Origin: Trichuris trichiura
Taxonomy: Eukaryota > Nematoda > Enoplea > Trichinellida > Trichuridae
Assembly: GCA_037903355.1 (NCBI GenBank)
Contig: JBAJFE010000026.1
Span: 248,001-312,000, forward strand
Direction of reading: 5' to 3'
DNA: 64,000 nt
The notes below the pieces were generated by a model. It did not search any database, had not been told where the DNA came from, and saw only the letters and a program-made list of their open reading frames with translations. Shown here piece by piece: positions 48,814-60,553 of the stretch (position 1 is its first letter; every line of letters starts with the position of its first letter). The position numbers and the translations under genes were made by a program.

Positions 48814-50231
48814 CTACTGGAGGCTGCATTCCGTTGATCTCTGCTCGTCATTATAATAAGCAACATTGTGGACAAGCTTTTGAAACTTTTCCAGTGGACA
48901 CCACGAAGAGCATTGTGGAATAGATAGTACAACAGGTTCTTTGCTCACGTCTGTCAGATACACTATGCGAACGGCGTAGTTGCCTATTGATGTTGTATGC
49001 AGTTCAATGAAGAGGCAAGCAGCGAATGGTGGTACATTTCCGTCGGAAATGTTCAACGCATTCATCAAGCTAACTAACGTAGCGTCATGCTGAAGCATTC
49101 ATAAGCGGTGGAGTTAAGTAATTAAAAGAAAAATGCTTACCGCCGAGTACATGAACATTTTGGTGGGCGTTGTAGTTTGGTCAGCGACTTTCAACTTCAT
49201 ATTATTCACTATTGTGCCTACCAGGTGGCCTGCAATTGGTTTTTAGGATGACTTTTTACTGAAATTGATTTTTTTTTCAATTTGTACCCGAATGAATACG
49301 ACTCTGCTCCGGCAGATAGGAGAGCGATGTTGTTAAGGGTACGTTGAGCTGTTGGACGATGTGGAATGCAGTTTTCTCTTCTCCGTCATTTGGGTCGATC
49401 CAAACTTTGCGCGTCCATTCCGGCAGAGCGAATCCCGCGTTCTTTTCCAATCTTAAAGCCGTCGCTATTCTTTTCAAGCTAGCAGCGTTCATCTGCTTTA
49501 CTCCAGTAGCATTTTTGACATATTCCAAAAATGCTTCGTATTCTTTGTACAGGTTGTTGACAAAATCGTCGTTTGCCGCCTCGAACATTGGGTCGAAGGC
49601 GGGACATTCATGACCAACTTTCAGTAGCTATTGTAGAAAAATTCTTTTAGCGAGTTTGCTGGACATAATGCCAAATTATATGATTACGTAATCATCATGC
49701 GTAGAAACTGTGTGCACAGGTATGGGTTGCCAATGAATTTCACTGTTCCACACCTGTTCGCCTATTGGAGGATAAAGCCCGCTCAAATGACACGCGGCAC
49801 TGGCCAATGTACGGTCATAGTCAGTTGACCGAACGTAAATCTAAGCAATATTCAAACTCGCTGACGTCACGAAGTGATACGTACTATACCTGCGACGCGT
49901 TGTAGCTTTCATCGAGAAAACCGTTGTATCTCTGCCGTAAATACCTTCCCAATTCGTACTGCTGCTGACATCCCTTCTGTACAAAAGAAGTTACCATAGA
50001 AGACTAAGCTGAAATTTTTTAAACAAGAATGACAGGCCTGTAGCTCAATAAAAATATTACTGTAATGGTAAAAAAGTCGTTTATGCCCATTTGACACGCA
50101 AAATCAAAGTTGAAGCGAAATAACAAAAGCGTTACTTTTGTTAATTGCTTGAATCCATTTGGCCAGGCATCTTCTTGATATGGGTCGTTTGGATAAGTGC
50201 TCACTGGCGTTCGCTCACCGTGACGATATAA
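48814..50231 (-). CDS. Histidine acid phosphatase (5' end not found)
   Basis: Six exons found: 50136-50231, 49890-49976, 49688-49840, 49288-49627, 49141-49217, 48814-49089; 342 residues. It belongs to the branch-2 histidine phosphatases (prostatic/lysosomal acid phosphatase type), which hydrolyse phosphomonoesters, usually in the lumen of lysosomes or secreted. The phosphohistidine motif RHGERTP opens the first visible exon. [12 protein letters not shown] and [13 protein letters not shown] follow. The proton-donor His-Asp pair is in [16 protein letters not shown]. Paired cysteines ([17 protein letters not shown]) fit the family's disulfides. The N-terminal signal-peptide exon should lie upstream of 50231, but I could not place it. 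Nematodes have many paralogues, so no symbol is given. Confidence 0.92.
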
Positions 50232-52223
50232 CTGAAAGTTTATTCCCGTAAAGTAAATACTTGAGGATGACTAGAAAACTTTTATCATTCCCCGTATTTT
50301 TTAAATTAAAGGCTAATTTATTAATGGTATTCAAATTTACGGCGCACTTAGGCGAGGAAGAGGTATGCGTATGGGACATGCTGAAAATAAACAAGTTGTT
50401 TCGGTAAACATAGCAGGAAAATTCTTACAGTAATTACGCAGTGGATCGTAAGCATGCGTAACTTGTTCGCACTTCGATTTTGGCATATACTGTTTTTTAT
50501 TTCTTATTCTAAACATGGGCATCCTTTAATATCTACTCACAGTAAGGTCCCAGTAATTATTTCTAGCTCTTATCATCAAACTAGTTGTACCTACGCGTCG
50601 AAAAGAGTCATCAGTCACCCGTTTGAATAGCGAAAGTATCATAGCAAAAATAGTGTTTGGAAAGCGGACGCGAAATTTCAAAATCTGTAGGCGGTTTTAA
50701 TGCGTTGTTAAAAATGCCAACTTCTACCACGCAGTTTGAAAGAATACTATTCAGGTGTCACTTCCGCTGCGTACAAAAAAAGTATTATGTTTAGCTCGGC
50801 GCTCAGGCTTGGTTTTTTACGTAACTTTCTTGAAACGATTGCAATTACAATTTACGAAACAGTTCTGAGCTTACAGGACTCGCTGCTCCGTTATCAAAAG
50901 GGATCTCGAAGATAAATACGAATTTTTTTTCACAGCGACTCTTGTAGTTTCGATAAACATTTTCATACTCGTTGTACCATGGAACTGGGCAATATTATGA
51001 CAAAATGAATGAGCGATATTCTAAGGATGTCGTCAACAAGTAGTCTTTTAAAAACAGGGAAGCAAGTTTTTGCTGTCACTTCTCTCTAGGCGAGATGCAA
51101 ACTTGAAAAATTGCAGTTGTTTGCAAGCCTGTATGCTCCCACGTTAAAGAATATTCAATACTCGATAGCTTGCAACTACTGCCAAAACGGCCATCGTCAA
51201 GGCGTGTGCAATTAACGCGGGAAAGTTTCAACGCGGGCAAACATCTAAACGCCTTACCAGTTCAGTTCGCTCAGGTGCGAAACTAAAATTTCTGGAATGT
51301 AAATTTGTCTGTATAGGGAAACATCAACTTTTATGCTTAGAATGATTTAATATAGTAGAAGTTTTGTTTTTAGTGTTTCAAATTTGCACGACAATTTTCA
51401 TGGACGCCGCGAGGACACACAAAAGCCGCTCGAACATGGTTCGTTATTCTATGCCACCCAGTAAGTGTTGCTTTGCTTAGCATGCAAAACTTTGTATGAT
51501 TAATAACGTAAGGCGTCTTGGGATGTGTCAGCTAATCTTCTGTTAACAGTAGGCATAACCTAATTAATAATTCAACTTACCACATGGGTAAAAATCAGCT
51601 CACCATTGCAACAGGGAAACAATAGAGACAAAATGAATAGCATCGCGAACGCGATAATAATGGCGCGATGTGAAACTCAGACATTTAATAATTACTTCTG
51701 CTTGTATTACTATAGTATTGACTAGTAGGTTGAGCAACTAGCTTGCCTGGGGACGTTTCACTTGTCGTAGGATCAGTTTTTTAATTCATCATTACGTCAC
51801 GAGTAGGCATTAGCGGTGCGTAGGAATGCGTCGATAATTAAAGTTATTAATGAATTTGTCAAATTCCTGTTTTCACAACTTTTGAATAACTTCCTGAGCC
51901 ACGTGATAATGGAAAATAATAATTAATGTTAAGCAATGCATATTTGATAACGATTTCCGAAATAAAGAACAGATGATAAAAATATGTTTACTTGTTAGCT
52001 GCTCGCGAAGCAGTAATTGAAAGGATGCAGCCTCGTTTTAAGCAGTTAAATCTGCACGAAATGTACTTAGCTATGCTGAACGCTTGCGCCTAGACAATCC
52101 CGAAATAATACCAGGCATAGTGCATTCCCATGGCTAAAATTTTTTCTTAAGAATCTGTCGGTAGTTCTCGTATAACGACTTTCTTGTTAATACGCGATTT
52201 CATCGGCTGAAAAACGTGGGCGT
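50232..52223. other. Intergenic; should contain the phosphatase first exon
   Basis: AT-rich. A short ATG-started segment with a GTAAGT donor at about 51402-51463 contains MVRYSMPP, which recalls the start of ribosomal protein L17, but no continuation was found. Confidence 0.35.
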
Positions 52224-52600
52224 ATGACAAAGTTTCAGTTTGTTTTCATCTACCGAGAGCAAACATGGGTCGCGCTCTGGTCTTACGCGCCTTCTTCCGT
52301 CACCCGCAAGCGAAGCGGTAATTCTACAGCGACAAAAACGTTTGTGGTTAATATCAGAAGCTATAAGCACAGAATGGCCGTTAGCAACATCTTAGAAGCG
52401 TGGTATGGTGTACTGAAGCAATGCATACATTGTGTTTGGCGGAATCCAATCCCAGAGCTGATCCGTGGTTTTAAAGACTTTGTATATCGTTCTAAAGTAT
52501 GCGAAATTACCGAAAGCTGCGTTCGGTTGGAAACCAAGCAAGGCTGATCTAGAAAACTGGATGCTTCTTATAACGGTTCCGAGGATCTTCATGATAGCGC

Positions 52601-52652
52601 TTTCGTACGGTTTTTGTCTTGCCCGTCGGGCAATTACGAAAACCGTACGAAA
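52601..52652. repeat. Foldback, two nested inverted repeats
   Basis: Outer arms TTTCGTACGGTTTT (52601-52614) and AAAACCGTACGAAA (52639-52652) are perfect. An inner TTGCCCG-T-CGGGCAA (52619-52633) sits in the loop. Confidence 0.93.
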
Positions 52653-52707
52653 ACCTCATCCTAATGATGCCCCTTTTTGTCCTGCCCGTTGCCTTGTCAG
52701 GAAAGCT

Positions 52708-52823
52708 CCATCATCAACAAGCTAGGCTTTGAAAAAGCAGAGTATCAAGACGTTAAGGACATTTTCCATCATCAACAAGCTAGGCTTTGGAAAAGCAGAG
52801 TATCAAGACGTTAAGGATATTTT
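52708..52823 (+). repeat. 58-bp tandem duplication in the transposase remnant
   Basis: The unit starting CCATCATCAACAAGC occurs at 52708-52765 and 52766-52823 with two mismatches. 58 is not a multiple of three, so it shifts the frame. Confidence 0.95.
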
Positions 52824-53108
52824 GAATTGTCAGCAGGATTAGCTGCAAAGGAACCAGAAGGAAGAGAAGAAGCAGAGGATGATGGTGAAAGTCAGGAAGT
52901 TCCTGGGCGACAACAAAGCACTGCTGCGCTGCCAGGTGCTATACAAACTATTGAGCAGCGGTTACAATACCTCGAAGACAATTATTGTAATGTAGAATGC
53001 AGCAGCATTGCTGCAAGAGGTATCCGAGCTAGCTTGGAGCAATATAAGCAACTGATGACCGACCATATGCGAAACAAAAAATGGTCGAATTCTATTTTAC
53101 TGCGATGA

Positions 53109-56046
53109 AGAAACAGTGCAAAGGCAACCTAGAGATACCTTCTAGCTCTAGTAAGACCTCAGTTTACCCATAACTACAGATAGTGAGGTTAAAAAGCGAG
53201 TCCAATGAACCTTTGTTCTTTTCTAAGTATGAGGTCATTCATTTTAGAGCTGAGAGGACCTGTTTCCATAGGCTAAAGACGAAAGTGTGTCGCTCCCGAA
53301 AGCTACTTTGAACTCTATCCGCTGTAAAAATTTCGGTCATAAAAGTTACCCAGTTAATATGTCATCACCACAGAAGTGAAAAAATATGTTATTCAGATCC
53401 ACTATAAGAGGATGTATGCCTTCATGTTCCTAAAGGTTGAATAAATAGCTCACATACAGCATAATCTTTTTTCAAACCAGCCAAAGATTTTTCTCTGTTG
53501 TTATTTACAAGCAGTCAATGTTTCTGACGCTCTCAACTAATTCGTGATTTTCCTATACTTTAGCTGTTTCCGATAACGCGAGATTTTCTAGAATTTCTAA
53601 GCGACCAAACTCTCGCGTTCTACGAGAACTACTCGTACCTTATTTCAGTGAAAATGCCAACAGTGTGGAACTCTGACTAGTAGTTAATCTTCTTGAAAAT
53701 GTGGTTTCTTCGTACGGGAACGTATGTTTTCATAATGCGAAAGCTTTATTACGGAATAATTCCCGTTCAATGTGTTAAATAACTCCGGAGGAGTTATTTA
53801 ACTATTAGGAATTATTCCGTAATAAAGCTTTCACATTATGAGTCGTTAATCTTTTAATTTTCTGTTCAAAATCCTAATGATTTGTCCTGAGTTTATAGTT
53901 CATGAAAGCTTAAAAAGTTCGCATCCAAAGGACCGTGTACGGCTAAGCGGATAAGTCCGATTGCATAGGCTCAGGAGGACCAGTTCATGTATTGCACACT
54001 TCTCTAGTTTTCCCGAAATTTCTTCAAACGCTTCTTAATGATTCTGCCTCACCTAAAGACGCATTTTAAACTGCGCACGTTTGCCTATTACGCTGTAGCG
54101 GCATTTGTTGGATTGGCGCTAGCGCAAACAATAATAAAATCTACGGCGAACCATCTGGAACAAAAATTTGAATTACTGTGCAGCCTTTGATATTCCTTTC
54201 TGGCAAAAACTGGAAGGATACTTTCTTGATACAGCGTAGCCAGTAATAGTTACCTGTTTGAGTTTTACGCGACGATCGATCGACTTTTCTGAGACGTTGA
54301 AAAAAAATAATAGGCCGTGAAAAGGAGTTGAATTTAGTAGAAATCAATGTCCCAGTGGAAAGGTAAAGCGGTAAATTCCTTTCAGTCCTTATTGAATAGA
54401 CGAGAAAGTTAGCCTAGCAATTTTCAAGCTTTGTGAACTTTCCGCTTTCGAGCGAAAGTACACTTAACGCTTTCGCTATTGCGACTAGCGCAAATATGCT
54501 TAGGCGGAAGAAGTCGTCACGATTAAGTGAGCGGAAGTTTCACGTCAATGATTTGAATAGTGCAAGGCCCTACCAGTTTCTCTACGTAGAACTATACTGT
54601 TTCCGGAACGTCACCTTAAGATTTCGTGGTAGCAACTCATAACGCTGACTACAGAAAACGTTGATTTCAGAAAAGATCTATCGAAGGAAGGGCTATTCCA
54701 CCCTGTATATTCTAGGATGTATTGTTTAATATGAAGCTCGATCATCGATCGATAACTATCCAATGCCTCGCCTTGGATAATCATGTTGTCAGCGTCATTT
54801 TAACGGGATAATGTCTGCCAGCAGCCGGGGATTTACCGCGGTATTCGTCTAATGCAGTGCAGAATTAATTTGTGCATCTTCTTAACTTAAAGTTGTTCCA
54901 TTTGCGGCTTTTCAAAAAATTCATGCTTTAAAGTTGGCACAAATCGTTCAAAGGTTACATTCGCACGTACGCTAAACGAATGGGGAACCATATTTAATAA
55001 GGCCGTAGTAAACTATATCTAAATATGATGTACACAACAGTCTGAACAAAAGCCGGACAATGCGATTAGAAAAGAAAATCATGTACAGTCATTTCGACGT
55101 CGTTAATTGATGTGATAAAGTACGATGCGACAATCGATTGAGCGGCTGACTTTCTAATCCCCTACGACGTAAACGGAAGGAACATCGCATATGGAAACGG
55201 CACACGAACAGGAGACGAAAAGATACTTGAGCGCGTAAAACTACTATGTTACGCTGTAGACTCTGACCAACGACGTGGCATTACAATTCATTCAAGCATG
55301 CACCTCTTCGGACCTACATTTAACTTTGCATAGTAGTTTGGAATGGTTGAAGGTTGCCCAGAGAAGAAAGTACAAGAAGCCGACCAGCTATTCATGTACA
55401 CAAAAAATAGCGGGCAAGTCAACGTTGACCGCTTTCTTGCTATTGTCATTTTACCAATGTTGCTTGATAACCGTATTTACAAAATATTTTCGTATATAAA
55501 AAGCAACAATAATAATAAGAAGAAGAAGAAAAAGAAGAGCATTGACTTGTCAAAAGTTGCTCAGCTGAACAACGTTGAGCAAATGTTTGGCATTTGACCG
55601 ATTGTCTATTCGGTCGAACTACAATGCAACGTGCTTGCCCCAAGAACCCTAAGAAAGTGCATTAATGAAGTGTCCCCTATCCCAGGATACCGCGAAACAA
55701 ATTGACATTTAGGCATTGGGAGAACCAAGGCTCATCGAAGGCATAACGAACGAAAAGCGCTAGACAATGTCCTGTAGTGGTGGTGGTAATGGGTCGAATC
55801 CAATTCGATCAACAAGCAGCAGCAGCAGCAGCCTTATACATAATGTGTGATGGGTGATCCACAAGGCAAAGATGAAGACGAAGAAGAAGGCTTTGACGTC
55901 AAGCGATTGACCTCTAAGGTACAACTATCAAAGATCTGTACAACAGCGTGAAAGGAAATAGACAACGTCGTAAGCTTCGCATTGAAGCTCGCGTACAACT
56001 TGAATAGACGGCAGTTCACTAAAATGCGAATAGATGCATTGGAGCT
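53109..56046. other. Intergenic region, transposase remnant to Smaug 3' end
   Basis: Contains a long nested palindrome (53731-53840) and a Lys/Asn-rich open frame (about 55343-55597) with an EF-hand-like spacing, VQEADQLFMYTKNSGQVNV, but with non-consensus residues and an (AAG)n tract. I see no supported gene. Confidence 0.4.
53731..53840. repeat. Nested palindrome, MITE-like
   Basis: Outer 33-bp arms 53731-53763 and 53808-53840 are complementary with a single mismatch. In the 44-base loop, GTTAAATAACTCC and GGAGTTATTTAAC form a second stem. No target duplication was identified with confidence. Confidence 0.95.
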
Positions 56047-58627
56047 TCAAAATGACAACCTCACATTGAAGGCAAAGTGGTTGGAATTGCGCTCCTTAGA
56101 GTACGTCCAACCGTCTCGAATCAGCATTCCAAGAGAGGCATTTTTTAAGCGTGGGTTTTGGTCATTTGCCGCCTTGCTTTCATCGTTGATTTGCTGAATG
56201 CGATTTCTCGGCAAACCGTTGTGGCAAATACTTGAGCGATTCTTTCGGTTCAGCGGCACCTTCTGAACGCAGTTCTTCGCTGCTACGATACCGCGCTGTG
56301 CGTCCGTCTGATTTCGCCGACCATTCTGCAACGATAGCTTCTTATTTCGCAGTTCGACTTCTCGCAACACGCATAAAAATACCTTTCGGTCAGTTCGGCC
56401 GTTATCGCCGCGCCAAGATGAACCCATTGATGCTCGACTTGAACAATTATTAGCATAGGATCTCTGATTGCTTTCCTTGTTTCTGCGACGACCAAAATTT
56501 CGTTTTTCATTGCAAGGCTGAAGAGTTAACATGCTGACAAGTGGGGCTCAGTTTATTATGTTCGGAGGAGATTACTTCGCGGTATTCGTTGTTGAAAGTT
56601 TGGTTGGACGAACCACGTCCGCGGCGCGCTCGGATGGGACGCTCCATAGCCAACTGCTGCTCTTCGGCGTTCTTTTGATACGAAAACCAGGCACGTCTCA
56701 GTTCTTTGCTCCAAGTATTCAAACGCTTCTTCTGATTGCTCGTGAAAGCCTACATCACGAAGTGGTCGACTTTGAGTACAACAACAAAAAAACCAAACAT
56801 TGTAGGCTAACCTCGTGCAGAATGCAATGGTCCAATATCTCGCAACACATTGAAATACTTTCCTCGTCAAGCTCAGAAAAAGCTTTCAATTGCGTGCACG
56901 CTACAATTGTTTAACCGTTAAATTATCGGACGATTTTTTTGTAGGCTTTTATACCTTTGCCAAGTACGCGAGTGAGGTGCGCCGGAATGTTTCTGTCGTC
57001 AACTTCGTCCGGAAGCAGATTGAAGCCGTCCACTTTAGCCTAAGTTACGCAGTCTTCACTGAAGCTGATTGGCTAACGAAAGAGTAAGTATACCTCGCCG
57101 ACATTTCCTACAATTTCTTTGTACGGACAAATGGGGGACTCGGCAATTGCCTTCAGTTCAGTTAGGCTAGCTATCATGCTTCCCGATTTCAAAAATCCCT
57201 GAAAATATTTAAATGTTATGGAACAGTTGGACTCGTCGTCAGCTTGGTCACCCCCATTTCAATTTCTTTTAACGTGGTTGCTCGGCGTCTCAGACGTTGA
57301 ATGCTCAGCAACAACTTCCTCCGCGCTCCGGACGTTATCGCCTGCAAGTTGCTCGTATAGAAACGGTAACAACTGCGAAATGATAATGACACGAACCTCA
57401 AAGCGCCTGCTGCGTTCGTCCAAACTTAGCATCTCTTCGTAACTTAAGCCAACGAACAATTCTGCGTATTTGTGCAAGCGAAGAATCTTCAGCCATTGCG
57501 GAACATCTGCCAACAGGTCATAGATGCTATATTTCCAAAAATGAACAACAGATGAAGCTACCTCGCATTCCAGCGGGCACACTGGCAGAAGATGCGCTTT
57601 GTCCATCGCCTTCCTGTTGGGCACGCTCGTCTGTAGGTACATTCCTACGAAAAGAAATGAAAGCTAAAACACTAAGAAAATGGGTTGCGCGCGTCTACGA
57701 ACCGACTGTTGAACAGGGACATCAAAGTGAAGATGTCCTCTTCACCGGGACATTGTTCCTCGTTTTCTTTATTTGTCGGCATGGAAGGGCACATTCCAGG
57801 CATTCCAGAGTTTGCGGGATAACTCAGCGACGAGCCAACTGTGGAACGAGCAGCATAGTCGACCAAAGGTTCTCTGGACTGTGGGAAAGCATTATAGGCA
57901 AAGTGACCACCATCCCTGGCAACGGGACTTTGGCGTCGACTTGTCGTCTGCTGCATTGGCGGTGGCTGTACGTCAGCCGGAAAAGTCCAACCATTGGTAG
58001 CCGCTGTACGGCAGCTAGCCAGTACGGTCGGCTCCGAATGAGGGCGACTCATTTCGGTCCCGTAGTTCATCATTGGGTTCATCGGCGCCAACAGCAAGTC
58101 CAACAACCCTAAAAGCGACGATTATTCAAAACTGCCGAAGCGTTCCAACGCCTACTTTTAAAAAGTAGGCGCACATCCGGCAACAAGCAAGGATGTTTAG
58201 CGAAGCTGTAGAAGACCCTTGCGGCGACACGACGGCTAACCTGACTGGTGAAAACGGCAGTGACAAACTGAAAAAAGAAAAACTGAAGAACTGTCGCACT
58301 TCGCTTGAATTGGGGTAAGTACTGGAAAATTTTGCTTACTTGCTTTATGGCTGCGACGTAAACTTGCTTTGCTTCCGCTGTCATATAAGTAATGCACGGC
58401 GATAGACGTAGCAGCATTTCGCCAAGGTTGCTCGCGTCGGTATCGACAAGCAGCGCGTTCAGAAAGTCTGCAATAGGAAAACGGCGGAGTAGTGATAGTT
58501 TTGTAAGAATCTGTTCGATTTCAACCCCCTCCCCCCCCCCGACGGACCATTGTTCCCTAGAAGGCCAAATGCTTAACAGTTTCGAAAAGTAGGCAATCAA
58601 AAATGGCGGCGATGGGTGCAAGGGCAT
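56047..58627 (-). CDS. SAMD4: Smaug/SAMD4 RNA-binding translational repressor
   Basis: Twelve exons: 58340-58627, 58156-58267, 57703-58108, 57562-57644, 57397-57506, 57252-57341, 57094-57198, 56955-57039, 56812-56900, 56576-56749, 56383-56517, 56047-56325; 651 residues. Smaug binds stem-loop recognition elements in mRNAs and recruits deadenylases and repressors. The N-terminal helical region ([33 protein letters not shown]) corresponds to the Smaug homology region. A Pro/Ser linker follows. The SAM domain (about 297-362) is [29 protein letters not shown] and [16 protein letters not shown]. The PHAT-type domain follows: [37 protein letters not shown] and [11 protein letters not shown]. The tail is Arg/Asn/Ser-rich. 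The last intron is 57 bases with no stop, so it could be retained. The exon 6-7 junction is the weakest. A G-run in exon 1 is a likely sequencing-error spot. Confidence 0.92.
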
Positions 58628-58708
58628 TGGGATAGCGGGAAAATCGATAGTTCCGAATTGGCCACACGCTTCGTTGAAGATGATTGATCATTGTCAGAGC
58701 CTACGAAG

Positions 58709-58994
58709 ATGGAGCGGCCATTGAGAAAAAAAACCTGATGAACTACCGACTCTGTGTTCTCGTCAAGAGTTACGAGCTACTAAGAAGCGGCCCAAACATT
58801 TGCCACCCAACTATCCATCAGCGGAGCAACTGGAAGTTAAATATTACTTCAAAACTAACTGCCTCCATTTGAAACAGCATTGCCGATTATGCAAAAAACT
58901 CAACGTCGCCACTGTTAGCCGTTTAAAAAGACGTAAAGGAAAAAATAATCGCCTAATGGTATGCGAAGTGACGGAATCGTTCGTTTCCTTATAA
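58709..58994 (+). CDS. Small basic ORF divergent from Smaug, apparent frameshift
   Basis: An ATG at 58709 opens MERPLRKK. The frame then runs into a stop after eight A's (58726-58733), while the next frame is open to a TAA at 58992 and reads KPDELPTLCSRQELRATKKR and onward through a Cys/His-containing segment (CLHLKQHCRLCKK) and a Lys/Arg-rich stretch. One base gained or lost in the A-run would join them into about 95 residues. The Cys pairs suggest a small zinc-binding or RNA-associated protein, but I recognise no family. The start is 82 bases from the Smaug ATG, head to head. Confidence 0.35.
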
Positions 58995-59904
58995 GCTGTG
59001 GGCAGCTGCGTTCAATTTTCGCGCATTTTGCGAAATTGAAAGCGCGCGAAGGAGAAATGTCTTCCAACAACTTCTGCTTATTAGACCACTGCGAAGATGA
59101 TTGATTGCTTAGCGTCAAAGACGACGTTAAAAGTCTGATGATTTAACGTCTTACACGTTGGCGGGGCAAACATGTCTGAACGTTACTAAAAGTGGACATC
59201 CCCGCCAGGTTGACTAAAGGCTTTCGCCTACTGACTGAATCAGAAAATTACAATATACGTCACCACTTGACAAGTTGGCGACGTGGAGGCGCGCCATCGC
59301 GCGCGCGCGCGAGAGAGAAAACGATGAGAATTTTAAATCATGGCGATTAGCCAAGCGGGCTTTGAACAAATTTGACCATAGAAGCCTGATGTGATGCACA
59401 TTTTGACCTTTGATAGGCGAACTGATCAAAACAAGACTACTCGCAAAGACGAGTACAGCTGTTGCGCGGTGCACCGCAAAGGATGGTCTGATCGTTATCG
59501 GCAACGGAGCGTTCATTTTCGGCGGGATGATTTCGCAAGACGCTCTAATGCAAATAAATCATCTTTTGAAATCTACTTCCTGCGGATGATAGTCGTCAGA
59601 AACAAATGTTCTCGCCGAGCGGCCAACGTGTTGCGCCAGGAAAGGTACCCGGGAGAACTACTCTTCGCCTGTTTGTGAAAGCACCGGAAGTTAGCCGAAA
59701 GCATACGTCACAGCTATCACTTCGTTTTTAGTTACTTTGCGTCCGGCTGCGAGAACAGCCAAATGAGCAAGAAGAACGTATTTGCATTTTGAAAATTTCC
59801 ATCTCATCAGACTGCCCTTGTTCAAACGGTGGGTTAACTAATTCGACCACATTCGCGCGTGTCGCGTTTTCCCTAAAGGAATAACTGCCCCCTACTGCCA
59901 ATTA

Positions 59905-60207
59905 GTGACGTCCTCTGGAGAACAACCTTCTACGGAATGCAGCGTTGTCCAACTTTCTAAGCCAATCCTGTACGGTGGAACCGATTCAACCTTTCGAGAA
60001 GGACGCACTGTGTATAGCCAACTGCGCAACAAGTTCTTTGAACGGGACATAAGCCGCGACGAACGAGGCGTCCAAGTGGGCGTTGACAGTTGGACAAAAC
60101 AATGCATTCGTTCTTTGAACAGCCGCGCCGACTGGCTGTGCATTCTTAAGCCGGCTGGCGACAAGCCGGCGCCGCCACCCGCATCTCGTCGCTACTGCAC
60201 ACCGTAA
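59905..60207 (+). CDS. Open frame, unidentified
   Basis: A 100-codon frame ending in a TAA at 60205. The protein-like text includes VVQLSKPILYGGTDSTFREG, TVYSQLRNKFFERDISRDE and GVDSWTKQCIRSLNSRADW, then a Pro-rich tail. It follows an AG at 59904, so it could be a terminal exon. The opposite strand is also open here, so this is uncertain. Confidence 0.3.
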   Translation: MTSSGEQPSTECSVVQLSKPILYGGTDSTFREGRTVYSQLRNKFFERDISRDERGVQVGVDSWTKQCIRSLNSRADWLCILKPAGDKPAPPPASRRYCTP

Positions 60208-60553
60208 TTCTAGCGGACTCTTTTGTTAAACAATTGCCGGTCAGTGGCAGTACAAGTTCGTCTGAAGCCTCTGTCTGCTCGAGGGCAAACAAGATAGCCA
60301 AAAGTTTTGACACAAAAGAAAAACAACAAATCTGTCGAAAAGATACTGGAATTTAGCGTCCATAAGAGTAAGATGAGTACGTTACTCAAGAGCGCTTAAA
60401 AGAGCGAAGGTTATTATTCAAATCCATGTTGCCACTAGACTAATAAGGTAGCTGGTCAACGGTCTGCTCGGGACAGCTTACATAGTTGTTGCCTGAGTGG
60501 TAAGTAAATGTTTGTTCGGTCGACAATCGACAACCACGACTAAGGTTACTTAC

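Larger units (their letters stand above)
52224..53108 (+). pseudogene. Tigger/pogo-like transposase, C-terminal remnant
   Basis: Frame-shifted pieces in one orientation resemble the C-terminal part of Tigger (CENP-B/pogo group) transposases: SNILEAWYGVLKQCIHCVWR at 52380-52440 matches the segment where an interaction Trp/Ala motif precedes the acidic tail, and at 52930-53080 IEQRLQYLEDN followed by ASLEQYKQLMTDHMRNKK matches the tail helix. Stops and shifts lie between. The catalytic DDE region and inverted termini were not found. Internal damage includes a 58-bp tandem duplication and a foldback. Family call is by memory of motifs and moderate in confidence. Confidence 0.65.

Noticed and set aside
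50030..50060. CCTGTAGCTCAAT, resembling a tRNA A box
   Set aside because: No B box (GGTTCRANTCC) at the expected distance and no cloverleaf arms. No tRNA was found anywhere in the window.
51402..51463. Short segment encoding MVRYSMPP with a GTAAGT donor, resembling the start of ribosomal protein L17
   Set aside because: No following exon with the highly conserved L17 sequence was found downstream, and the match is only five residues.
55343..55597. Possible EF-hand protein
   Set aside because: The loop lacks the Asp and Glu residues that bind calcium, the frame runs into an (AAG)n tract, and no upstream exon with a matching domain was found.
59892..60164. Minus-strand 90-codon frame opposite the 59905-60207 ORF
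   Set aside because: Both strands are open because of composition; the plus frame looks slightly more protein-like. Neither is secure.
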